In this document: positions 42,059-50,638 of the stretch, one piece after another
How the letters are laid out: every line of letters starts with the position of its first letter
How positions within the stretch are numbered: position 1 is the stretch's first letter
NCBI GenBank assembly: GCA_963668605.1
Contig: OY764903.1
Location: 3,906,001 to 3,970,000, forward strand
From: G963668605 sp963668605
GTDB lineage: Bacteria; Acidobacteriota; Terriglobia; Bryobacterales; Bryobacteraceae
Direction of reading: 5' to 3'
DNA: 64,000 nt
Notes under the pieces: model-generated
The model's input: the letters and a program-made list of their open reading frames with translations, nothing else
Database searches by the model: none
Told to the model about the DNA's origin: nothing
Translations under genes and position numbers: made by a program

Positions 42059-43777
42059 ATGCACCTTTTCACCCTGCTGCTGGCCATTCTGGCGTTGAGC
42101 ACAAGCGCCTTTGCAGAACGCGTCACTATCACGCTGCTGGCCACTACCGATCTGCACGGCAGTATTCTGCCCTACGACTACTTCGCCGGGAAACCGGTGG
42201 ATCGCGGGTTGGCGAAGCTGGCCACGTTGATACGAGCAGTGCGCGCGGAAAACCCGAACACGCTGCTGATCGATTGTGGTGACACGATTCAGGGCTCGCC
42301 GATCGAGAGCGTCTACCAGCAATTCGTCCGCACGGGCCGCCTGCCGCTGAACCTGAAGTTCGCCGGCGAACCCTTCCGTGTCGACCCGATGATGCTGGCA
42401 ATGAACGCGATCGGCTTCGACGCCATGGTGCTGGGTAATCATGAGTTCAACTTCGGGTTGAAGAATTTGCAGAAAGCCCGCTCGGAAGCGAAGTTCCCGT
42501 GGCTCTCGGCCAACACAAGCGCATCCGGTCCGGCGCGGCCGTTCCAGCCTGCCCTCGTCAAGACGCTGGCGGGAATCAGGATCGCCGTCGTCGGCGTCAC
42601 GACGCCCGCGATTCCGATGTGGGAGAAACCGGAGAATTACGCCGGCTACAAATTCGGGCCTGCCGACAAGGCGATGGCGGCGGCGGTCGCGACGCTTCAG
42701 GCCAAAGAGCGTCCCGATCTGATCATCGGCGCCGTGCATGCCGGCCTGGACCGCGACTTGAAAAGCGGCGAAGTCCGCCCCGGCGAGATGCCCGGCGAGA
42801 ACTCCGTCTATCAGGTCGCCTCCGCCGCTCCCGCGCTCGATGCGATTGTGTTCGGACACACGCATCGCGAACTGGCGTCACACTTACTGGGCAAGGTGCT
42901 ACTCATGCAGCCGAAGAATTGGGGCGTCTCGCTCGGCCGCATCGATTTTGTCTTCGAGGGCTCACCGGGCCACTGGAAATTGGCGTCCAAGACCAGCAGC
43001 CTGATCCCGGTCACTCGCGAAACTCCGCTGGACGCCGAAATCGAGCGCCTGGCGCAACCGTATCACGAGGTCACCGAGCGCTACCTGGCGACGAAGGTCG
43101 CCGACTCGCCAACCGATCTCGACGGCTCGCTCGCGCGCATCCAGGATTCCGCGCTGCTCGACGCCGTCAACCAGGCGCAATTGCACTACACCAAGGCCGA
43201 CGTCTCCTTCACCGCGCTGTTCAACCCGCGCGTGCGCATTCCGAAGGGGCCGCTGACCGTGCGGCAGATCGCCGCACTTTACATTTACGACAACGAACTC
43301 TATGCCATCGAGGGAACGGGAAAGACCGTGCGCGACGCACTCGAAAATGCCGCACGCTTCTTCCTCTCGTGCAAGGACGAGAGCTGCGCCGGGAGTCCGC
43401 TGATCAATCGCGACGTGTTGCCCTTCAATTTCGATATCGCCGCGGGCGTAGAGTACGAGATCGATCTCCGCAAGCCCGCGGGCGCACGCATCACAAAGCT
43501 CAATTACCGCGGCGCCCCGCTGCGTGACGATCAGAAACTGCGCATCGCGATCAACAACTATCGCGCCGGCGGAAGCGGAGGCTACACGATGTTCCGCGAC
43601 TGCCCGATCGTGTGGCGCGCTCCGCAGGAGATCCGCGAGTTGATCATCGAATATTACTCCGGCGCGCATAAGCTGCCGGCCCAAGCCGACGGCAACTGGA
43701 AGATCGTTCCCGAGGCGGCCCACCAGTCGCTGGAACGCGAGGCCCGCGCCGAGGCGGCTCGCAGCGCAACGCGCTAG
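42059..43777 (+). CDS. Secreted 5'-nucleotidase / 2',3'-cyclic phosphodiesterase-type metallophosphatase
   Basis: The enzyme (572 aa) has a signal peptide (about 1-19), then a calcineurin-like metallophosphatase domain with ATTDLHGSI, DCGDTIQGSP, VLGNHEFNFG, GAVHAGLD and FGHTHRE metal motifs, and a C-terminal 5'-nucleotidase domain (NDNELYAIEG-like YDNELYAIEGTG, YRAGGSGGYTMF). It probably dephosphorylates external nucleotides for uptake. Domain order and length are normal for the UshA/CpdB group; which of the two activities dominates cannot be told. It converges tightly on mqnE, with one base between stops. Confidence 0.92.
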   Translation: MHLFTLLLAILALSTSAFAERVTITLLATTDLHGSILPYDYFAGKPVDRGLAKLATLIRAVRAENPNTLLIDCGDTIQGSPIESVYQQFVRTGRLPLNLKFAGEPFRVDPMMLAMNAIGFDAMVLGNHEFNFGLKNLQKARSEAKFPWLSANTSASGPARPFQPALVKTLAGIRIAVVGVTTPAIPMWEKPENYAGYKFGPADKAMAAAVATLQAKERPDLIIGAVHAGLDRDLKSGEVRPGEMPGENSVYQVASAAPALDAIVFGHTHRELASHLLGKVLLMQPKNWGVSLGRIDFVFEGSPGHWKLASKTSSLIPVTRETPLDAEIERLAQPYHEVTERYLATKVADSPTDLDGSLARIQDSALLDAVNQAQLHYTKADVSFTALFNPRVRIPKGPLTVRQIAALYIYDNELYAIEGTGKTVRDALENAARFFLSCKDESCAGSPLINRDVLPFNFDIAAGVEYEIDLRKPAGARITKLNYRGAPLRDDQKLRIAINNYRAGGSGGYTMFRDCPIVWRAPQEIRELIIEYYSGAHKLPAQADGNWKIVPEAAHQSLEREARAEAARSATR

Positions 43778-43778
43778 G

Positions 43779-44897
43779 TTAGACCAGCACCGTGAAGGTC
43801 GTCTCTGTGCGCTCGACGGGCCGGTAGAGCGTATCGCGTTCTACTGGCTCGCGACCGGCCTCGCGGATCAACCGCAGCAGTTCGCCGCGCCGCAGCGACT
43901 GGCTCGTCGTCGCGCCTGCGTCGTGGTAGATCTTCTCTTCCACCACCGTGCCGTCCAAGTCGTCGGCACCAAAACGCTGCGCGATCTGCGCGATGCGCGG
44001 CGTCATCATGACCCAGTAGGCCTTGATGTGCGGGATGTTGTCGAGCATCAGCCGTGCCACGGCGATATTCTTCAGGTCGTCGAATCCGGTCGTGCTCGGG
44101 ATATGCCGCAACGCCGTGTTGTCGGGATGAAAGGCGAGCGGGATGTAGGCCACGAAGCCGCCGGTATCGTCCTGCACGTCGCGCAGACGGATCAGGTGGT
44201 CGACGCGGTCCTCTTCATTTTCGATGTGGCCGTAGAGCATCGTGCAGTTGGACTTGATCCCCATCTGGTGCGCCAACCGGGCCGTCTCCAGCCACTCACT
44301 GCCATCGATCTTGTGGTCGCAGATCACGCGCCGCACGCGCTCGCTGAAAATCTCAGCGCCACCGCCCGGCATCGAGTCCATTCCGGCGTCGCGTAGGCGC
44401 TCGAGCGTCTCACGGATGGTGATTTTGGTGCGTCGCGCAAAAAACGCGATCTCCACCATGGTGAACGCCTTGAGATGCACCTGGGGGTAGCGTTGCTTGA
44501 GACCGCGCAGCATCTCGCAGTACCAGTCGAGGGTCAGCTCAGGATGCAGTCCGCCGACGATATGGAATTCGGTCGCCGCCTCCGACCAACCCTTGCCCGC
44601 CGTCTCCCAGACCTGCTCGAGCGACATCGTGTATGACTTCGGGTCGCGGGCCTTCTTGCCGAACGCGCACAGACGGCAACTCGCCACACAGACATCCGTA
44701 GGGTTGATGTGGCGGTTGACGTTGAAAAAAGTGACATTGCCGTGCAGGCGTTCGCGAACCAGATTGGCCATATAGCCGCTGGCGAGGATGTCGCTGGAGC
44801 GGTACAAAGCGATACCGTCGTCATAGTTCAGACGCTCGCCCGCCTGCACTTTTTCGTAGACGGATTTCAGGCGCGGATCGTCGATTACTACCTGCAT
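43779..44897 (-). CDS. mqnE: Aminofutalosine synthase (futalosine menaquinone pathway)
   Basis: MqnE (372 aa) is a radical-SAM enzyme that joins an adenosyl group to the chorismate-derived enolpyruvyl benzoate, giving aminofutalosine. The cluster motif is C70-x3-C74-x2-C77 (CVASCRLC), followed by FHIVGGLHPEL, DSMPGGGAEIFSERVR, MGIKSNCTMLYGHIE and PLAFHPDN, all typical of MqnE and distinct from MqnC. It starts one base after the stop of mqnP on the same strand. The presence of both genes implies menaquinone is made by the futalosine route. Confidence 0.94.
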   Translation of the reverse strand: MQVVIDDPRLKSVYEKVQAGERLNYDDGIALYRSSDILASGYMANLVRERLHGNVTFFNVNRHINPTDVCVASCRLCAFGKKARDPKSYTMSLEQVWETAGKGWSEAATEFHIVGGLHPELTLDWYCEMLRGLKQRYPQVHLKAFTMVEIAFFARRTKITIRETLERLRDAGMDSMPGGGAEIFSERVRRVICDHKIDGSEWLETARLAHQMGIKSNCTMLYGHIENEEDRVDHLIRLRDVQDDTGGFVAYIPLAFHPDNTALRHIPSTTGFDDLKNIAVARLMLDNIPHIKAYWVMMTPRIAQIAQRFGADDLDGTVVEEKIYHDAGATTSQSLRRGELLRLIREAGREPVERDTLYRPVERTETTFTVLV

Positions 44898-44898
44898 T

Positions 44899-45792
44899 TT
44901 AAGTCCCTCTGCGCATCAGGATGATGTCGGCAGCCCAAAACAAGAAGAATAACACGCTGACGTAACCGTTCATGATGAAGAACGCTGCGTCGATGCGCGA
45001 CAGGTCGCCGACGCGCACCAGCCTGTGTTCGTACAGCAGCAGCAGCGCCACCGCGACGATGCCAGCCAGGCTTAGCGCTCCCAGTTGAAAACCAGCCGCG
45101 AGCAAGAGCAGGCAGGCAAGCATGCCAACGTGGAACAGCCGGGCGATCCACAACGCACCTCCGATTCCGAAGCGCCGCGGCAAACTGAAGAGCCCTTCGC
45201 GCTGGTCGAACTCGTAGTCCTGGCAGGCGTAAATGATGTCGAAACCAGCGGTCCAGAAGGTCACCGCAGCAGTCAGATACAGAACGCGCACGTCGAGCGA
45301 ACCCGCAACCGCAATCCACGCGGCGGCCGGCGCGATACCCAGGGAAAAGCCCAGCACCAGGTGCGCGAAGGCCGTGAAACGTTTCGTGAAAGAGTAAAAG
45401 AACACGATGCCGAGCGCAACCGGCGCAAGCCGAAGGCAGAGCGTATTGAGCGCCCAGGCCGCAAAGAAGAACACAATACTCGACGCCACGACGAAGCCCC
45501 ACGCAAAGCCTCGCGTCAGCAGGCCGGCGGGCAGGTGGCGGCTCATCGTGCGCGGATTGCGAGCGTCGATATCCGCGTCCAGAACGCGATTGAACGCCAT
45601 CGCCGCCGAGCGCGCAGCCACCATCGCAACCACGATCCAAAACAACTTGCCCCCGAGCCCATCGCCCACGAATCCGCCCTGCCGCACGGCGAGCAGCGCG
45701 CCCGTCAGCGCGAACGGCAGCGCGAAGACGGAGTGTTCGAATTTGATCATCTCGAGCGTGAGCCGGAAGCGTTTCCAAAAACTCTTGAGCAT
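44899..45792 (-). CDS. mqnP: UbiA-family prenyltransferase, menaquinone type
   Basis: The 297 aa protein has about eight to nine membrane helices and the two prenyl-diphosphate binding motifs of UbiA enzymes: NRVLDADID at 68-76 and the DYEFDQREG segment in the second half. Its adjacency to mqnE and its length fit MqnP, which prenylates the naphthoate ring in the futalosine pathway; a 4-hydroxybenzoate prenyltransferase (UbiA) is the alternative by sequence alone. It heads the mqnP-mqnE operon and is divergent from the DUF192 gene across 24 nt. Confidence 0.88.
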   Translation of the reverse strand: MLKSFWKRFRLTLEMIKFEHSVFALPFALTGALLAVRQGGFVGDGLGGKLFWIVVAMVAARSAAMAFNRVLDADIDARNPRTMSRHLPAGLLTRGFAWGFVVASSIVFFFAAWALNTLCLRLAPVALGIVFFYSFTKRFTAFAHLVLGFSLGIAPAAAWIAVAGSLDVRVLYLTAAVTFWTAGFDIIYACQDYEFDQREGLFSLPRRFGIGGALWIARLFHVGMLACLLLLAAGFQLGALSLAGIVAVALLLLYEHRLVRVGDLSRIDAAFFIMNGYVSVLFFLFWAADIILMRRGT

Positions 45793-45802
45793 GGGTGTGC
45801 GT

Positions 45803-45808
45803 TACCAT
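45803..45808 (+). promoter_or_regulatory. -10-like TACCAT before the DUF192 gene
   Basis: TACCAT ends eight bases before ATG 45817. On the opposite strand TAAAAT lies 14 nt before the mqnP ATG, so two divergent promoters share a 24-nt intergenic space. Confidence 0.45.
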
Positions 45809-45816
45809 TTTATTTC

Positions 45817-46275
45817 ATGCAGCGATTTCTTCTGGCAGTTATTCTGGCGACCGCGTGCCTCACCGTTTCCTGCGGCGAAAAGCCGACGGCCATCGAGGAC
45901 TTCAATACCCGCGTCGTTACGCTTCCCAACGGCAAGAAATTCCGCTGCGAGGTCATGGTGCATCCGCAGGATATGGCGCGTGGCATGATGTTTCGCGACT
46001 CGATGGCGCCCGGACGCGGCATGTTATTCATGCACCGCGAGGCGGCTCTATACCCGTATTGGATGTACCAGGTGAGAATTCCGCTCGATATTATCTGGAT
46101 GGACAGGAGTCACCGCATCGTCGAGATGTCGATCGCCACGCCGCCTTGCGATAAGGGCGTCGCCAGCCAGTGTCCCAACTTCGGCGGCACGGCGAAGGCG
46201 CAATTCGTTCTCGAACTCGCAGGCGGAACGGCGCCGAAAGAAGGACTCAAGCTCGGAGACGTGCTGGATTTTTGA
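45817..46275 (+). CDS. DUF192 lipoprotein-like protein
   Basis: The protein (152 aa) has a signal with possible lipid-attached Cys (LATACLTVSCGEK, Cys near 19) and then a DUF192 domain: RFRCEV-type strand, the HPQDMARGMMFRDSM segment, GMLFMH, YPYWMYQVRIPLDIIWMD and FVLELAGGTA. DUF192 proteins are small secreted beta-barrels of uncertain function. The gene starts eight bases after a TACCAT hexamer, with no ribosome site, and its stop lies one base before the larB ATG, so the two should be co-transcribed. Confidence 0.85.
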   Translation: MQRFLLAVILATACLTVSCGEKPTAIEDFNTRVVTLPNGKKFRCEVMVHPQDMARGMMFRDSMAPGRGMLFMHREAALYPYWMYQVRIPLDIIWMDRSHRIVEMSIATPPCDKGVASQCPNFGGTAKAQFVLELAGGTAPKEGLKLGDVLDF

Positions 46276-46276
46276 T

Positions 46277-47023
<747 letters not shown>

Positions 47024-47401
47024 TCAGCCGACGGCCACCTGGGATTTGCGCGCTTCGGCGAAAAGGTAAATCCCGAACAGGGGCTGTGTGTCGCCGCGGC
47101 CCCAACGGGCCGACTTCCACTGCACGCGCAAATACTGCAATTCCGGATGCGCCGACAGATCCAGCGTCATGCTGTATGTGCCGCAATAAAACTTTTGCGG
47201 AAACGCGAGCAGTGGCTTGGCGCCCCACTCCGTCTTATCTGCGGAACCCCAAATCGATACGTCGAGACTCTCCTGCTCAATCGCTCGCAGAATGCCGAGC
47301 GTCAGCGAGAGCACCTTCCCCTGTGCCTCACCAAGCTCACATTCAGCGGAGTTGCCGTTTCCGTTGATCACGGTCTCGGGCACCAGGAAACCGGGTAACA
47401 T
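47024..47401 (-). CDS. Hypothetical protein, 125 aa, beta-rich
   Basis: I do not recognise a named family. The sequence lacks a signal peptide and is predicted beta-rich: LSLTLGILRAI, SLDVSIWGSADK, YSMTLDLSAHPELQYLRVQW. The wording of the strands, with a SIWGSADKTEW turn, recalls discoidin-like or carbohydrate-sandwich folds, but this is only an impression. It converges with larB with no intergenic base, and its upstream 125 nt contains no obvious promoter. Similar small proteins appear common in Acidobacteria as far as I can recall. Confidence 0.65.
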   Translation of the reverse strand: MLPGFLVPETVINGNGNSAECELGEAQGKVLSLTLGILRAIEQESLDVSIWGSADKTEWGAKPLLAFPQKFYCGTYSMTLDLSAHPELQYLRVQWKSARWGRGDTQPLFGIYLFAEARKSQVAVG

Positions 47402-47526
47402 ATCGCCTCCTCGATCGACCGCATTAAGCGTGAAATCCTCAAGAATTCGAGACTTTCAGACATGATGCCGACTCTCCCAGAGTCGCATATTTCGTATGGA
47501 AACAAAAGCGCTCTGTGCCACGACTG

Positions 47527-49635
47527 CTACTTACGGACCTTGGCCTTTGACTTCGGCTTGCGTTTGACGGCCGGTGGTTTGGCGGACTTCTTGGGAGCGG
47601 CCGTTACCGTCGAAGCCGCTTCCGCCTTCGTCCCGGCGTACAGGCGGCGGTAGAAGTCAGCGTTGCGCAGCACGCTCTGGATGTAGTTGCGCGTCTCGGA
47701 AAACGGGATGGTCTCGACGAATTCGGGCTGCTCGCGGAAGTCGGCCCAGGTCTGCCATTCATCGGTCCTGCTCTTACCTGCGTTATAGGAGGCCAGCGCG
47801 CGCTCGACGTTGCCGCCGTGCGCATTCAGCAAATCCCGCAAGTAGATTGCACCCAGATGCAAGTTGACATCGGGTTGGAAGAGCATGTTCGACGTGAAGC
47901 GCTTCAATCCGGCCCTGCGCGCCAGCGAGCGGCCCGTGCTAGGCAGGACCTGCGTCAATCCGTAAGCTTTTGCGTGGGAGATCACCTTGGCGTCAAACTC
48001 GGATTCCTGACGGATCAGGCCGGCCAGCAGGAACGGATCGAGATTGTACTCGCGCGCCCATGTCTCGAGCGAAATGCGGAATGGCAAGGGGTAAGCCAGA
48101 CGCCAAAACTCGTCTGGAGTACTCGCGACATCGAACCAATACAAGCCCGGGGCATAGGCCTTGATGTAGCGGATACCCTTCTCCGGCGCGCTCTTGCGGG
48201 TCGCAATCTTCGCCAGTTCGATCGCGATCACGTGCGGCTGCTCGCCACTCCTCGCGCCAAAGCGTAGTTCCGCTTCGGCAAGATCGTCGAGGCCGATCGA
48301 TAACAGTAGCCGCGCGCGTTCAATGCGCTTTCTTGCGGCATCTCCGGCCTGAAAACTCTCCTGGCGCTTACGCGCCGGAAACGCAACCGCGTTCAGAAAA
48401 GCCGGCGCCACAGCGCTCACGGAAGCAAGGCGCGAGCCTGCGAGACGCTGCCGCGCGAGGATCGCATAATACGAATTCTGAAACTTCGAGGCCACCTCGG
48501 CGTAGTAGCTCTTCGCCGCCGCTAGATCTCCGCGGTCCTCGTCGAGTCTGCCCAGGAAGTAGAGCGCCGCATTCGCATGCTCGGATCCCGGATACACACT
48601 CAGGTGCTCGCGCAGCAGACCGGCCGCCTCGGGCTTGCGTTGGAGGTACGCCTGCCAAGTCACGCGCCAGTGGCACACAGACGCCGCCGGTTGACCCGCG
48701 AACGCGTCGTGACAGGCGCGATAGAGCGGCAGGTAGCGCTCCGGCCGGTTGACCAGCAGGTGGATGTTCGCCGCGTTGATCAGCGCGTCCAAGCGCCAGT
48801 TGGAGCGCGGATACTTACGCTCCAACTCTTCCAGCGCCTGCGCGATGCCGTCGTCGTCGTCGACCCGGCGCGCGCTGGCGGAGACGAAGTACAGCCGCTC
48901 GGCGTCGGCCTCGGGCGCACTCACTTCGAGCGAGCGCAGGTAACGATAGGCGGCATTATTCTCGCGCGCCTGATAATCGCACACGCCGATGCGTACTCGC
49001 GCCAGGTCGCGCTCCGCCCCGCCAGCCGCCTCGACGATCGCTTCGTACTCCTTGCGCGCGCGGGCATACTCGCGGCCCGCCTGCAACTTACTCGCGCGCG
49101 CAAACATGGCTTGCGGCATGGGTGGTGGATACTTGTCGCCGAGCGCGGTGCGCAACCGCTCCAGCGCGAGCCGTGCTTCGCCGGACTCCTTCAAAACGGG
49201 ATAGTCGTAGTACACGCGCTGGTACGACACAACCGCCGACACTTCATCGCCACTCGTCTCAAGCGCGTTCGCCAAAATGAGGCCACCTTCCGGTTGCGGC
49301 AGATCGGCTGCGCGATTGCGCAGCGTCTGCACGGCTTCCCGGGAGCGCTCGAGTTTGAGCAACGCCTTCGCCGCCAGAATCGCGGCCTTACCGGTGACGG
49401 GCGACGCGACGCCCCCTTGCCACGCCGACGGAGCCTCGATCACGACAGCGGCCCAATCTTCCCGCTCAAAGGCGGCCGCCGCCGCATAGTAGGCTTCATA
49501 ATCGCGAAGCGCGGCGAGGCGGCTGTCGCCGCGCTTGAGCGTTTTCAGCGCGACGGCCCACTGCTTTTGATCGGACGTCTGCACAGAAGACGCCGCCGTG
49601 GCGCACAGCAGGAGCAGCGCGACCGCCTTAGACAA
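47527..49635 (-). CDS. slt: Soluble lytic murein transglycosylase with TPR-like superhelix
   Basis: The protein (702 aa from TTG 49635) cleaves peptidoglycan with anhydro-muramyl products. A signal peptide (about 1-19) is followed by a long helical repeat region and, near the C-terminus, the SLT domain: catalytic Glu544 in RQESEFDAK, then AYGLTQVLPSTG, NLHLGAIYLRDLL and ALASYNAGKSRTDEW, with ETRNYIQSVL after it. The C-terminal tail is Lys/Pro rich. The TTG overlaps the stop of the upstream gene by 8 nt, marking it as the last gene of the xdhC-led run; in-frame codons further upstream overlap that gene by over 100 nt. Confidence 0.92.
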   Translation of the reverse strand: MSKAVALLLLCATAASSVQTSDQKQWAVALKTLKRGDSRLAALRDYEAYYAAAAAFEREDWAAVVIEAPSAWQGGVASPVTGKAAILAAKALLKLERSREAVQTLRNRAADLPQPEGGLILANALETSGDEVSAVVSYQRVYYDYPVLKESGEARLALERLRTALGDKYPPPMPQAMFARASKLQAGREYARARKEYEAIVEAAGGAERDLARVRIGVCDYQARENNAAYRYLRSLEVSAPEADAERLYFVSASARRVDDDDGIAQALEELERKYPRSNWRLDALINAANIHLLVNRPERYLPLYRACHDAFAGQPAASVCHWRVTWQAYLQRKPEAAGLLREHLSVYPGSEHANAALYFLGRLDEDRGDLAAAKSYYAEVASKFQNSYYAILARQRLAGSRLASVSAVAPAFLNAVAFPARKRQESFQAGDAARKRIERARLLLSIGLDDLAEAELRFGARSGEQPHVIAIELAKIATRKSAPEKGIRYIKAYAPGLYWFDVASTPDEFWRLAYPLPFRISLETWAREYNLDPFLLAGLIRQESEFDAKVISHAKAYGLTQVLPSTGRSLARRAGLKRFTSNMLFQPDVNLHLGAIYLRDLLNAHGGNVERALASYNAGKSRTDEWQTWADFREQPEFVETIPFSETRNYIQSVLRNADFYRRLYAGTKAEAASTVTAAPKKSAKPPAVKRKPKSKAKVRK

Positions 49636-50584
49636 GCGGCCCCGGATACTGCGGTCCCAGCAGACCGCTGTCTTCATTCGCCAGCGTACGCACCAGTTCG
49701 AGGTGCAGGTAATCCACCATATCCGGCGAAGCATCCATGAACTCCCGGCGGAACTCTTCGCGCGCGCGGTCGATATCTTCCGTCAGCGCGGCGTAGAGAT
49801 CGCGCCGCGCTCTTCCGTCCGTTACCGCCATCGCCTTTTCCACACGCAATTGTGAGGCCCGCAAGCGCGCGAAGCGCTGCGCTTTCAGATGCAACTGTCG
49901 TTCCTCCCGCGGCAGCGAAGCCCAATCTTTTCTACCTGCCGGCGCGACTGCGAAGAGCGGCACGAGGCCGGATGCCGGAGCGGCGGCCATTCGATTTTCA
50001 AGAGTCGAACCAGCGATCGATGCGAGCGCTCCCAGCAGGCCGGCCGCTCCGGATCGCGCTTCCGCCTCCGCCAACAGCACGGCCACCACTTTCCCTCCGC
50101 ATTCGATGGGAAACAGGTGCGCCGTTTCCCCACCGAGCCGCTCCGCCACGGTCTCCGAAAGCTCGCCGGCGCTCGCGAGCGCAACAGCGGGATCGCCCGT
50201 CTCCACGCAGCCCGCAAAAGCCGGCGCCGAGGCCAGCGGAATGTCGAGTCCGTCCAACGGTTCGCCGGCGAATCCGCGCGTGCCCTCGCAACGCAAGCGT
50301 TGGTTCAGCGCCGTAAACAGGGCTGCGCGCGGGCAGGATTCGGTGGCCGCGTCGAGCAGGGCCAGGATCCAATCGGCATGGCTCTCAGCCCGCCGCAAAC
50401 TCCGCACCGTCTGATTCAGCCGTTCGACGACGCGCAAATGGGCGGACTGCTGCTCGTCAAGCTGCTGGGCAAAAAGACGTTCGACCTCGGAGCGCCACTC
50501 GCCGAACAGCCGGCTGGCGAGCGTTTCGGTGTGTGAGCGCCACGACGCATCCAACTTTTCGCGCAGCTCTTGCGGGAAGTCCAT
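49628..50584 (-). CDS. Coiled-coil protein with a possible GAF-like domain
   Basis: The 318 aa protein has a long N-terminal charged helix (about 10-75, coiled-coil-like), then a region of about 130 residues with alternating strands (GKVVAVLLAEAEA, LGALASIAGSTLENRM) that resembles a degenerate GAF domain, and a C-terminal charged helical part ending DMVDYLHLELVRTLANED. No named family was recognised. It lies between asmA and slt in a minus-strand run of envelope-related genes; its stop overlaps the slt start by 8 nt. Confidence 0.75.
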   Translation of the reverse strand: MDFPQELREKLDASWRSHTETLASRLFGEWRSEVERLFAQQLDEQQSAHLRVVERLNQTVRSLRRAESHADWILALLDAATESCPRAALFTALNQRLRCEGTRGFAGEPLDGLDIPLASAPAFAGCVETGDPAVALASAGELSETVAERLGGETAHLFPIECGGKVVAVLLAEAEARSGAAGLLGALASIAGSTLENRMAAAPASGLVPLFAVAPAGRKDWASLPREERQLHLKAQRFARLRASQLRVEKAMAVTDGRARRDLYAALTEDIDRAREEFRREFMDASPDMVDYLHLELVRTLANEDSGLLGPQYPGPLV

Positions 50585-50638
50585 CAGTGTTCCTCATTGT
50601 ACAGGATCGATCATTTCTGTTTGAACCAAATCAGCGCG

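Noticed and set aside
42029..42865. N-terminal extension of the cyclophilin to 42865
   Set aside because: It would run antisense through the 5'-nucleotidase gene and precede a clear signal peptide.
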